A DNA stretch of 64,000 nucleotides from Protula sp. h YS-2021 (Eukaryota > Annelida > Polychaeta > Sabellida > Serpulidae), in the NCBI GenBank assembly GCA_949752745.1, contig CATKHT010000062.1, positions 21,028-85,027 on the forward strand, read 5' to 3'. A program made the position numbers and the translations under genes. Positions 30,574-39,325 of this stretch are shown here, piece by piece. The notes under the pieces were generated by a model that was given only the letters and a program-made list of their open reading frames with translations, ran no database searches and was not told where the DNA came from. Within the stretch, counting starts at the first letter, position 1. The number at the start of each line of letters is the position of its first letter.

Positions 30574-30896
30574 TTTAAGAGCAACTGAGCTAACAAGGGT
30601 AATGCAAATTTAGCAATAGCTCCAATAAATCCTCCTTTCTGATTAACCAACTTCTTTTTTCTTCGAAGTGATATCTTCTTATTTGCCAGTGTACGTAGGG
30701 TATGACGTTCACGCTTGAATAACTTATACCTTTTTGAGCTTAAGGGTAAATGTCCCCGCAATATATTCAAACAAATTTCAAACAAGCTAGTTAATTCCTC
30801 CTTAGTAGCTTGTTGTAGTAAGGATTTACGTCGTTTAGGCCCGCTGCGTGCGAGCAAGTGAAGGAAAGGTTGATTCGCTTGAATACGTTTAGACAT
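30570..30896 (-). CDS. Conserved small basic Polinton protein
   Basis: A 108-aa protein of a type seen in most Polintons and adintoviruses: an N-terminal helical region (FLHLLARSGPKRRKSLLQQA), a middle with CLNILRGHLPLS, the basic segment KKISLRRKKKLVNQKGG, and a short hydrophobic C-terminus (FIGAIAKFALPLLAQLLLK). The amphipathic or hydrophobic end suggests membrane or capsid contact, but no function is established. It overlaps the ATPase gene by 8 nt and the next gene by 4 nt. Confidence 0.65.
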   Translation of the reverse strand: MSKRIQANQPFLHLLARSGPKRRKSLLQQATKEELTSLFEICLNILRGHLPLSSKRYKLFKRERHTLRTLANKKISLRRKKKLVNQKGGFIGAIAKFALPLLAQLLLK

Positions 30897-31548
30897 CTTG
30901 GCTGCGAATGGTTAAGTGACTTGGTTCTTGTTCATACGCCACCTTATCAACATATACGTAATGTGTATCTTTTGGTAAAATGCCTGTACGAATACGTAGT
31001 TGATCATTTGTCTTCGGCTTCAAATCAATGAATAAATAGCCGTGAGGTTTGCTGGTAGCATCTTGATAGGCTTCTATGAGAAATTGAGATTTTCCAGGAT
31101 ATATTTGTCGCGCTAATGTACTTATTTGTTGACTGTCTCTAGGATTTTTAAACAGAATGATGTAATGTGTATTCAAACTAATATTACGCATTTCTCTACC
31201 ATGATGAAACAAATTATGCACAATAAAAATAATGCTTAGATTTTGATGACTGCTGCCAACACTAAAGAGACGTGTAATGCGCTCATCACTATGACATTTG
31301 GTCATTAAGTCATCAATGATGAGTAAGTTTGGTTTTTTCGGGTTAAAACGCTCTTCAATGTTATCTGGAATGCCTTGGTAAAATTCCACACCTTTCATTC
31401 CCTTATACAAAGGCTGATCTGCTGCATAGAGCCATAAAATGGTTTTTGGAGAGGGTTTAATTAACTTTTGTTCTAGAATTTCTCTAACTAGAGAAGTTTT
31501 ACCACTGCCTGTAGGTCCAGAGACCAAACACGTGAATGGATGCTTCAT
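30889..31548 (-). CDS. FtsK/HerA-type packaging ATPase
   Basis: A 219-aa protein with Walker A GPTGSGKT at residues 11-18, Walker B LLIIDD ending at D79/D80, and the HerA/A32-like arrangement with a later arginine-rich region and IFIVHNLF. It should pump genome DNA into the capsid, as in adintoviruses and other viruses with double-jelly-roll capsids. The chosen ATG (31548) overlaps the stop of the integrase chromodomain frame as ATGA, which supports both the start and the idea that the chromodomain belongs to the integrase. The gene is intact. Confidence 0.92.
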   Translation of the reverse strand: MKHPFTCLVSGPTGSGKTSLVREILEQKLIKPSPKTILWLYAADQPLYKGMKGVEFYQGIPDNIEERFNPKKPNLLIIDDLMTKCHSDERITRLFSVGSSHQNLSIIFIVHNLFHHGREMRNISLNTHYIILFKNPRDSQQISTLARQIYPGKSQFLIEAYQDATSKPHGYLFIDLKPKTNDQLRIRTGILPKDTHYVYVDKVAYEQEPSHLTIRSQDV

Positions 31549-32631
31549 TTTCGAATATCTGTTTCTTTCACCCAACTGTTAAACTTCTTTGGCCAACCTA
31601 ACCACTTCACAAATAATTCTTTAACACCTCGTCTTTTTCGTGTTTTCAAGACCTTTTCAATTCTGTAGACTGATTCAATATCTTTTGTCACTTTCTGCAG
31701 TTCTGTCCGTCAGTATCTTCATCCAAAAAGTCTTTCACACGATACAAGTGTATTCCTTGCTTCTTACAACGATGCGTGATAATGAACACTTCTTGCGTCC
31801 ACTGTATATGATAATCCCGTTGAAATACATATTTTATGTGAGAAATGCGAACCCGATCACCAATTTTAAATTTGTAGGGTTTTTTCTTCTTTGGTTTTAA
31901 TTTCAATTTGTCTACATACATATACTTCCACACTTTCGATTCTATGTCTTTACGAATATCTGCAGGAGCATATTTATTAGGGAGGGAGCCATGAGGTCTA
32001 TGGTTATAATTATACACTAAGTCTGGAAGGATGTCCATATATCGATACGTTTGATTATGAAGGAAATATCGATACATCATTCCCTTTAGAGTACGAATGA
32101 CTCTCTCAGCAAAGTTGGCTTTGGTTTCATTCTTTGTCGTATAGGCATGTATTCCCTCCTTCTTCAAAAATGCTTTTACCCATCTGTTTTTAAATTCAGT
32201 TCGTTTATCTGACCTTAGAGTTCGTGGTCTTCGTTGTGTTTCATGAAAAATCTTTTGAAAGGCTTCTATGACGCTGGTATGTGATTTATTAGGTAATGGT
32301 TGCACCCATAAATATTTGGAAAACACATCAATGACAACCAATAAAAAGTGGGTGTCATCATTATAGGAAGCTATGTTTCCCATGTCAGCCAAATCAATAT
32401 CCCACATGTCATCAATTCCACGTGTAATGACACGTTGCCTTTAAACCTGTATTTTACAGGTTGTAGTAAACTGAAGGCATCTTGATCCTGTAACCATTTC
32501 TTCACTTGTGAATGAGTGACTGGTTGATCATGTTTTTTTAATATGTGATAAAGTTTGTAAGGACCAGCAAATGCCCCGGGTTGACTAGGTTTAAAGTAAA
32601 TATTGGTTAAGTAGTCTTTCCACGTCGACAT
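31545..32631 (-). pseudogene. Polinton integrase with chromodomain, two frameshifts
   Basis: Three pieces in different frames: an N-terminal piece from the ATG at 32631, the catalytic core at 31688-32430, and a C-terminal chromodomain ending at TGA 31545-31547. The core keeps the DDE set: Asp in WDIDLADM, Asp in RSDKRTEF and Glu in AERVIRTLK. The chromodomain has the aromatic positions of YRIEKVL, FVKWLGW and NSWV. Breaks lie near 32440 (a short homopolymer) and near 31705. The enzyme inserts the element and generates the 6-bp duplications seen at all three TIR elements; this copy cannot supply it unless the breaks are sequencing errors. Confidence 0.88.
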
Positions 32632-32639
32632 GTTAACAC

Positions 32640-32757
32640 TAAATGATCAACACTTGTTAACATATCTTGCATTTTATTTTATCAACACATTTAACATTTT
32701 ATCAACATATCTTGCATTTTATCAACACATCTTAAATTTTATTTTTATCAAAATGTC
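32640..32757. repeat. AT-rich short tandem repeat between integrase and small gene
   Basis: Several imperfect ~22-bp copies containing ATCAACA followed by TTGCATTTTAT. They separate the integrase from the next gene upstream and may hold its promoter. No clear TATA box can be singled out in this AT-rich stretch. Confidence 0.5.
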
Positions 32758-33036
32758 TTACAAATCAAGTATTGATACAATGGCGTGAATAATTGGAGTC
32801 CATTGATCTTCAATGTATATTAACCAGCTACTTAATTCATCAAATGTAATAGCATCTACACCATATTTTTCACAACGTTGATTTGCATAATCTAATACTT
32901 TATCTAAATGAATGTAATATTTAGCTTCATTCCAATATGTATAGACACATGTAGAATGACACATATGTTCTGAACACTCTTCATTTTGACAAGCAGGACA
33001 TACTAAACATGCAAACTTTTTTACAGCTAATAACAT
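32758..33036 (-). CDS. Small Cys-containing protein, unknown
   Basis: A 92-aa protein from ATG 33036. The N-terminal half has a Cys cluster (CLVCPACQNEEC followed by H and C), probably zinc-binding. The C-terminal half is helical and contains SSWLIYIE, echoed by REWLIYI at the end of the neighbouring 95-aa protein. No family is recognised. The codon pattern is consistent with the flanking leftward genes. Confidence 0.5.
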   Translation of the reverse strand: MLLAVKKFACLVCPACQNEECSEHMCHSTCVYTYWNEAKYYIHLDKVLDYANQRCEKYGVDAITFDELSSWLIYIEDQWTPIIHAIVSILDL

Positions 33037-33089
33037 TTCTTCACAATATGTTTTTTGCACAATATATTATCTCAATGTAATGTCCACCA

Positions 33090-33377
33090 TTATACTGCAA
33101 TGTAGATTAACCACTCTCTCACTTCATCAAACAGTCTTGGATCAAATCGAGCGAAGTGATATGCTGCTTCCACATCAAACTCCTCAGCTCCGCCAATGTT
33201 TGAAAACATACACTCTTTGATGAAATCCTCGCGTAAGTTTGGTACGTTCAACGTGGAATGAGCAAGTTCCCAATAAATGTCAAAGAGCTGCAGTTGTTGT
33301 TGAATAGATCCAAAACGTGCCAGTTCACTTGTCATGTAGTCCACATACTTGTCCTTAAAACACGTTTCTACATCCAT
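33090..33377 (-). CDS. Small helical protein, unknown
   Basis: A 95-aa protein from ATG 33377, mostly helical and acidic, ending EVREWLIYIAV. The shared WLIYI element with the next gene downstream suggests an ancient duplication or a common binding motif. No catalytic or metal-binding motif is visible. Confidence 0.5.
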   Translation of the reverse strand: MDVETCFKDKYVDYMTSELARFGSIQQQLQLFDIYWELAHSTLNVPNLREDFIKECMFSNIGGAEEFDVEAAYHFARFDPRLFDEVREWLIYIAV

Positions 33378-33441
33378 CTTTCACATGTCCATATAACACG
33401 TCTGCACACTGTGGCGGCTGGTAAGCAAATGACTCTCAGTC

Positions 33442-33840
33442 TTACTCCGCAGAAACAGTTAGTAAGCCGCACTTGTTGCAGAAGTTGTCTGGTTCACACA
33501 ACTTGCAATTGTACTTGTGGCAGTGACAATCATAATCCTCAGCATATCCGTAAGCACCGCAATATTCACAGGTAAGTCAAAGTTGATTTTGCACATCCAT
33601 ATTCTCCAATTGAACTTCAGCCAGTCTTTTCTTAGATAACTTTGACACTTTCATCCGATTGTCCTTTTGCAGCTTGATAGGAGTTTTCTTGCCATGACAT
33701 TCCGTACATGGCAATAAGGTTGAGTTAATGCTATCCATCTCCTGAAGCAATGTCTCCCATTCACCATCATTCATGTTGATGTAATACTTGTATTCTTTCC
33801 CTTCAAACAGTGATGCTTGCACAAAACTCACATAGCGCAT
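33442..33840 (-). pseudogene. Beta-rich small protein plus Cys-rich domain, in-frame TGA
   Basis: From ATG 33840 an 87-codon frame runs to TGA 33577-33579. It has the strand-plus-helix pattern YYINMNDGEWETLLQEMD seen in the genes after polB, then CTEC and a basic tail. Beyond the TGA the same frame stays open to TAA 33442-33444 and encodes a convincing zinc-type domain (CEYC, DCHCH, CKLC, CNKC) that has no start codon of its own. One gene with a premature or leaky stop (context TGAC) is the simplest reading. Confidence 0.55.
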
Positions 33841-33879
33841 ATCCAAGTATGAAATGACTTCAAGCCACTTCGTTTGCGT

Positions 33880-35178
33880 TCAGTACAGTTTGAAGCCAGT
33901 GTCGCGTAATCTTGCTAAGTTCAGGCACACAATCTTCCACAAGGATGGTGATAAAGCAAGCCATCTCTCTCCACGTTTAATTCGAATAAATAATCCAAAT
34001 TGTCCATGCTCCACAGTAATGGTTAAGTTTGCACTAATTTTAAAGCTGCTTGTCTTCTCCATGGCTGCGCGTTGAATGATGACTGCACTTGACACCTCAC
34101 TCCTTTTATATGGACATAACATGTATGTTTTCATGAGATGCTTGCAAAATCGCGGAGTGATCTCATTGAAACCATCCAGAAAGGCTGTTGGCAAACCATC
34201 TGTCAAAGATTGTCTCATAACAATCACTAAAAAGTCTCCTCGTTTGCGACTCCCAATTATCCATTGAAAGAGCATTGGCATGGTGAAATGTCCATTTTCA
34301 TAGAGGTAAGCCATCATATCATACACCTTAATACGTTCTTCAAGGTACTTGAAGCCATGTAGCATAACCTTTGCACATTTGGAATCGCGATCCTCATCAA
34401 CACACTTTGGCGTCGGTAGAGATAAAGTCTTAAAAAGTTCCTCATGAAGACTTCGAAAAAGTTGAACGAAACGTCGGGTCATGGCTTCGGAGAACTGCGG
34501 CTCTGACGCGGGAAGATGCTCTATGTTTCCTTCTAGCATGTAGATAAGCTGAATGACAGTGTTCACTCCTTCCGTTAGGTACATGTATGTGTGCTGATCG
34601 AAAAAGCCTTCTTCACATAAACACCATAAAATGTTGCAATCGATCAGAGGAATCACTGCTTGAAAGTTTCGTTTCAACAGCGTGCCGTCTTCCTCAGTAA
34701 CAGGAATAGTTTTGCTCCATTCGAATTTAGATTTGAGCTGCTTGTCATCGTCGTCGCCGTCGTCATCGTCGTTGTCGTCATTGTCGTCATTGTCGTCGTC
34801 ACCGTCGTCATCGCTTGACATGACCACTTCTTCCTCCTTAAGATGCTCTAGATGAGCCTGTAACTTTGTACTAAGTGGCTTGGCGCTACCATTTACAAGC
34901 GCATTGGCAACCCAGAACGGATAGTCAGATCCCTCGGGATCGGGCATTGCTTGCTGTACTGGCTGTACTTCTTCAGGCCTAGTTTGCTGTACTGTAGACA
35001 CGTCTGACGGAGCCCCTAATGCTTCCTCCAAGGCTTTTTCAGCTTCTGCTAGTGTACTTAGGAAGGCAGCAGTCTCCTCTGCAGTTAAAACTGCATCTGT
35101 AAAAGCCATTGTTTCATTGCTGAACAGGCTATCAATTTCCATGTTGCTAGCCGTTGCTGCTTTTCGAGACGTCTCCAT
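33880..35178 (-). CDS. 432-aa protein with acidic stretch, unknown
   Basis: The ATG at 35178 lies 46 bp after a minus-strand TATA box. Residues ~120-145 are an Asp/Asn run (DDGDDDNDDNDDN). The middle ~200 residues are helical, and the C-terminus has a strand-rich piece (LTITVEHGQFGLFIRI, then LALSPSLWKIV). The frame ends at TGA 33880-33882 but stays open afterwards into the next gene, and the residues just after the TGA (KWLEVISYLD) look like the end of the same kind of domain, so this stop may be premature. I recognise no family. It is the first leftward gene, divergent from the zinc-finger gene at 35537. Confidence 0.65.
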   Translation of the reverse strand: METSRKAATASNMEIDSLFSNETMAFTDAVLTAEETAAFLSTLAEAEKALEEALGAPSDVSTVQQTRPEEVQPVQQAMPDPEGSDYPFWVANALVNGSAKPLSTKLQAHLEHLKEEEVVMSSDDDGDDDNDDNDDNDDDDGDDDDKQLKSKFEWSKTIPVTEEDGTLLKRNFQAVIPLIDCNILWCLCEEGFFDQHTYMYLTEGVNTVIQLIYMLEGNIEHLPASEPQFSEAMTRRFVQLFRSLHEELFKTLSLPTPKCVDEDRDSKCAKVMLHGFKYLEERIKVYDMMAYLYENGHFTMPMLFQWIIGSRKRGDFLVIVMRQSLTDGLPTAFLDGFNEITPRFCKHLMKTYMLCPYKRSEVSSAVIIQRAAMEKTSSFKISANLTITVEHGQFGLFIRIKRGERWLALSPSLWKIVCLNLARLRDTGFKLY

Positions 35179-35223
35179 GATGGTTTGGCAATGCAATGGC
35201 CATAGCGGTGTCGACCCGACGTT

Positions 35224-35230
35224 TTTATAC
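35224..35230 (-). promoter_or_regulatory. TATA box of the leftward 432-aa gene
   Basis: TATAAAAA-type sequence on the minus strand, about 46 bp before the ATG at 35178. Confidence 0.6.
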
Positions 35231-35270
35231 TACTGAGCCGTGAGCCCAGCGGCTAAATAGTTGGTGAGCC

Positions 35271-35453
35271 AGGGGGGGGGGGTCCTTGCTTCAGGTCGAC
35301 TGACCAGGGGGGGGGTCCTTGCTTCAGGTCGACTGACCAGGGGGGGGGTCCTTGCTTCAGGTCGACTGACCAGGGGGGGGGTCCTTGCTTCAGGTCGACT
35401 GACCAGGGGGGGGGGTCCTTGCTTCAGGTCGACTGACCAGGGGGGGGGGGGTC
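35271..35453. promoter_or_regulatory. Five tandem ~34-bp G-tract / GTCGAC units between divergent TATA boxes
   Basis: Each unit reads TCCTTGCTTCAGGTCGACTG then ACCAG and a run of eight or more G. Units start about every 34 bp from 35281. They fill the space between the leftward TATA box (35224-35230) and the rightward one (35455-35462). The same unit in weaker form occupies the RING/Cys-rich divergent promoter (20728-20865), and a variant is in the arms of element 1. An upstream activator site or a G-quadruplex switch is inferred. Confidence 0.75.
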
Positions 35454-35454
35454 C

Positions 35455-35462
35455 TATATAAT
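35455..35462 (+). promoter_or_regulatory. TATA box of the rightward zinc-finger gene
   Basis: TATATAAT at the right edge of the G-tract array, 82 bp before the ATG at 35537. Confidence 0.55.
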
Positions 35463-35536
35463 AGCAGCCTCGCACTGTATGCAGTCAGTCTGCCTTTGAT
35501 CATTGAAGGAGTAAGAGCTAAAAAAGCAACACAAAG

Positions 35537-36400
35537 ATGAATTTTTCTCGCCAGAGCTTCGGGCTCGCTACTTCTTGTCACAGAAGGATGTAGATCTCTG
35601 GGAAGATATCTATATAGAATATCAAACATTTCTATTTCGACAGTGGAGGAATTTTCTCAGGAACAGACCTGAAGAAGAGTTCAACCGGTTTGGCAGGGCG
35701 GCGGAGGAACGATACAAGCGCCGGACGGAGAGCTTGCTCGACAGGAGCCAGGACCCGCCGCCCTGCCAGGAAGAAAGGCCAACCGGGACCACAGCAGCGA
35801 CAACCACGACGGCGGCGACCCCTGCCAAGGCGACTCCTGCTGCAGCCACGGCGTCGACGCTGACGACTCCGCCGATAGCGATTCCAACGGCAGCTGATGT
35901 CACAACGGAAGAAGTTGTAGTCAAACGGCGAAATCTTCCTAGCGCCACAGTTACCAGGCCGGAGACAGTGACACCAGCTCCTGAGGAAGAGCTAGCAGCC
36001 GCTGTCGCCAGTATAACGGACCTCACGCAGGTGGACTTCAGCCTCATGCAGTCGCCCTCCGATAATGACTGCACCGTGGAACTGGTTGACGTGAAACAGG
36101 AGGATGGCTCTTCAAAAAAAGTCATCCCTCCAGGGTATCGTAGAGTTTTTGGATACGGCGGATAATGTGCAGTTTTGCAGCTTCTGCCATTTTGGAATAC
36201 CGGCAGGAACCTCTCTACGAGTCCACGAACAGACATGCCCAGATGCGTTAAAGCCGGAGTACCATTATTGTAACGTTCTGGGTAGAGGTTTCAGGACACA
36301 CAGGGCCGCGGTAGCAGCGCATAGGAGGAGGGCTGGCTGTAGGGAGGATGACGGCAGCGGCAGAGGCGGAGACGGCGACGGCGCCAAGGCGCAAAAGTAG
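35537..36400 (+). pseudogene. Thr/Ala-rich protein with C2HC finger, frameshifted
   Basis: The only ATG after the TATA box (35537) is out of frame with the long frame that starts to be open at 35515; a one-base loss in the T5 run just after the ATG would explain this. The long frame (to 36165) has a helical acidic/basic start (WEDIYIEYQTFLF), then a Thr/Ala/Pro-rich linker. A second frame at 36104-36400 holds a C2HC finger (CSFC...H...C), a degenerate second one, and a Gly/Asp/Arg tail. The two frames overlap near A7 and T5 runs, so a second frameshift is likely. GC content is much higher than in the rest of the element, suggesting separate acquisition. Function unknown; a DNA-binding regulator is possible. 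Confidence 0.5.
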
Positions 36401-36479
36401 GGGAAGCGGCGGCAGGGGAAGCGAAAGGAAGTGAGCCGGCGGAGAAAGCAGTGTGGGAAATGCTAAAAAAAAGGGGTCT

Positions 36480-37237
36480 ATAAATCATTGATTTATACCC
36501 CTCATCTGTCCGTCTGACCGTCTGAAAAAGCTAAACAAATTGCTGCCTGGGTTAAAAATACCCTGGCATGAGAAATGAAACGCTAAATCTGTCCGTCTGA
36601 CCGTCTGAGGAAGCAAAACAAATTGCTGTCTTGGTTAAAAATACTCAGGCTTGAGAAATGAAACGCTAAATCTGTCCGTCTGACTGTCTGATGTGTTATA
36701 TGTGTGTTGAGAGAGAGATTAAAAAAATAAAAAAATGATTGCCCGTCTGACCGTCTGAGAAAGAAAAAAGAATTTGCCGTCTGGGTTAAAAATACCTAGG
36801 CTTGAGAAATAAACGCTAAATCTGTCCGTCTGACCGTCTGCTGTGGTGTTACGTGTGTTTGGAAAGTGAGAAAGCAAAAACAAATTGCTGTCTGGGTTAA
36901 AAATACCCTGGCTTGAGAAATAAACGCTTAATCTGTCCGTCTGACCGTCTGCTGTGTTATGTGTGTGAAAAGAGAGAGTTAAAAAAAATTGCCGTCTGGG
37001 TTTAAAAATACCCTGGCTTATGAAATAAACGCTAAATCTGTCCGTCTGACCGTCTGAGAAAGCAAAAAGAATTTGCCGTCTGGGTTAAAAATACTCAGAC
37101 TTATGAAATAAAACGCTCAATCGGTTGTGGCTATATATGTGTGAAGAGAGAGATAAAAAAAATAAGCCACTGTCTGGGTTTAAAAATATCCTGACTTATG
37201 AAATAAAACTCTCAATTGGTTGTGGCTATATATGTGT

Positions 37238-37309
<72 letters not shown>

Positions 37310-38024
37310 AAAAATAAGCCACTGTCTGGGTTTAAAAATACTCTGACTTATGAAATAAAACGCTCAATGGGTTGTGGCTATTGCTATATGTGTGAAGAGA
37401 GAGGGGGTAAAAATTAAAAAAAAAGACTGCCCGTCTGTCCGTCTGTCGTAGGTGTTATGTGTGTTCGGAGAGTGAGAAAGGTAAATAAAGAATAGAGTGG
37501 AGAAAGAGCTCTCATCTCAGTACTTATTCGGTTTTAATTGCTTATGTATCTACGGAAAGAGAGAGAGGGCTCCCATCTCAATGCTTGTTTGGTTTTAATT
37601 GCTTCTACGGCAAGCCATTAGTGAGAAGGCAGAAAGAAAGAGTTGTTGTTGTCTATATATGCGTGGGAGAGAGAGAGCTCTCACGGTTAAAAATAGCTTC
37701 TCTTAAGGACGCAATGGCTGTCATGTTTAATTGCTGCTACGACAATCCATTAGTGTGAGAAAGCAGAAAGAAAGAGTTGTTGTTGTCTATATATGCGTGG
37801 GAGAGAGAGAGAGCTCTCACGGTTAAAAATGGTGTCTCTTAAGGTAGCGTTGCTCACGTTTAATTGCTGCTACGGCAATCAATTAGTGTGAGAAAGCCGA
37901 AAAAAGACTGTTCGTTTGTCCCCGGCCGCCGTGGTGTGATGGAGAGAGAGAGACAAAAATAAAACAAAAAGACTGCCCTTTTATCCGAATGTCCTTTTAT
38001 CCGGGCGCCCTTTTATCCGGGTGC
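36480..38024. repeat. Tandem-repeat arm of the Polinton, left of the gypsy insertion
   Basis: Imperfect 130-150-bp units containing CTGTCCGTCTGACCGTCTG, GCCGTCTGGGTTAAAAATAC and AAATAAACGCTAAAT, then from about 37440 units with GAGAGAGCTCTC, TTAATTGCTGCTACG and AATCCATTAGTG. A long (GA)n run is at 37240-37306. No gene is supported. Confidence 0.8.
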
Positions 38025-38028
38025 CCTT
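38025..38028. repeat. 4-bp target duplication of the gypsy element (CCTT), left
   Basis: CCTT precedes the 5' LTR and recurs at 47912-47915 after the 3' LTR. Confidence 0.75.
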
Positions 38029-38846
38029 TGTAAAATGGTGGTTCAGATTATTCCTGTATTTACGTTTTAGCTATTAATTGACAGTCGATTATCAGCACTT
38101 CCCAGGCCCTGTGAGTAAACCCCTGGACATGATAGTATTGTGATATAATAGGCCATAACCAAACACTAATGCGGGTAGTAAATTAGTATGTTTCCATGCC
38201 GTCTGGTGACCCTTCCTCCCTTGCCTCGTAAAAAGTAATTAAGCTGGAACTAATGTCTATTGATAAGTGAAAACTGCTATTAAGGGTATATCTATCTATG
38301 GGAAAGCAATCGATTCAGCCATCATAACTTCCCGATCCGGCATTTGGCTGCCACATATATTCCGATATCCGTCATCTGGCTGTCTCGTATACTCCCATAA
38401 GAAAAGAGCTATGGCTTCTCGTAAAAGCCATAAATCCGAACGAGGAAAAATGACGCAAAACCTCTAGATGCCTCCCGTCTAGGCACGATTTCCCCTCTCC
38501 CTATATAAGCGGTCACCCGGCGTGCGCCGGGAGAGTGTGGTTAAGACGAGTACTACAACACCTAGGACGTAGCGCAAACAAAGTCGTTCTCATTCACAAG
38601 TTTTGGACTTAGCGTTTACTTTTAAATAACGGGGCAGTAAACCTACTGCCAGCCTGGGAAATAAGCGAAGTACAAATAAAACCACTAAACGATTGTTAAA
38701 CCATTATGTGCAGAATCATCACCAATAAATGTTAGCAGTAGTGAAACGCTGAAGTGACTTGTCATTGCCTTGGAACCGCCTCTCGGGAGCTACGTCCGAC
38801 GCCCGTAGCGACGACGTCGCTACGTCATAATCTGAACTCTGCTACA
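38029..38846 (+). repeat. 5' LTR
   Basis: 818 bp, begins TGTAAAATGG and ends CTGCTACA. It contains a TATA box (TATATAA, 38502-38508) followed by a GC-rich hairpin (CCGGCGTGCGCCGG) and poly(A) signals near 38652 and 38727. By eye it is identical to the 3' LTR, which implies very recent insertion or recent conversion. Confidence 0.95.
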
Positions 38847-38851
38847 TAATT

Positions 38852-38869
38852 TGGTGCCGTGACCAGGAT
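38852..38869 (+). other. tRNA primer-binding site
   Basis: TGGTGCCGTGACCAGGAT begins 5 bp after the LTR. TGG pairs with the CCA end of the primer tRNA, and the rest would pair with a tRNA acceptor stem ending GGCACCA. I do not assign the amino acid. Confidence 0.7.
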
Positions 38870-39325
38870 TAAACAACAACAATAACAACAACAACAACAA
38901 CAACACCAACAACAACCGTGAATGAGAACGCATTGATGGTCAGGACTTCCGTGCTGCCGCTGTGATGAGCCAAACCTGTTGCCAGCCGCCGCATTGACGT
39001 GACAACTACACCTACTAGCTGCCGTGCCGACCGTACCGACCGTACCACCGTACCGATGAATCACCGCCAGCCTGCCTAGCCAATTAGGAGCACTCCTTGG
39101 GATAGACAGTAAATTATATATCTAGTAAAAATATATTAAAAGGAGACTTAGTGATAAGTGCACATGTGACTGGAATCCAGGTATTAATTGTCGCTTGTTT
39201 GTATCTAATGAATGAAATTGTTTGGGGGTAGTATTCGTCGATTGTTGTAATTAAGTGATGAACGAAAATTGTTGAGGTAATTGAATTAAGTAAGATAACG
39301 TGTATTTGTCTGCCTATTGCTACCG

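Noticed and set aside
33566..33576. Perfect splice donor ACAGGTAAGTC on the plus strand, with an open frame before it (33258-33575)
   Set aside because: The opposite strand has better coding evidence (PC4-like pattern and Cys-rich domain). One consensus donor is expected by chance in a window of this size, and no matching acceptor or protein was recognised.
25480..33882. Alternative genetic code (TGA as sense codon) for the element
   Set aside because: Most genes (polB, hexon, penton, ATPase, protease, gypsy genes) have no internal TGA and several end in TGA at ATGA overlaps, so a general reassignment is not tenable.
35622..36236. 204-codon minus-strand open frame in the GC-rich region
   Set aside because: GC-rich DNA has few stops. 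The frame is a low-complexity Val/Ala/Ser antisense of the Thr/Ala-rich gene and has no own promoter.
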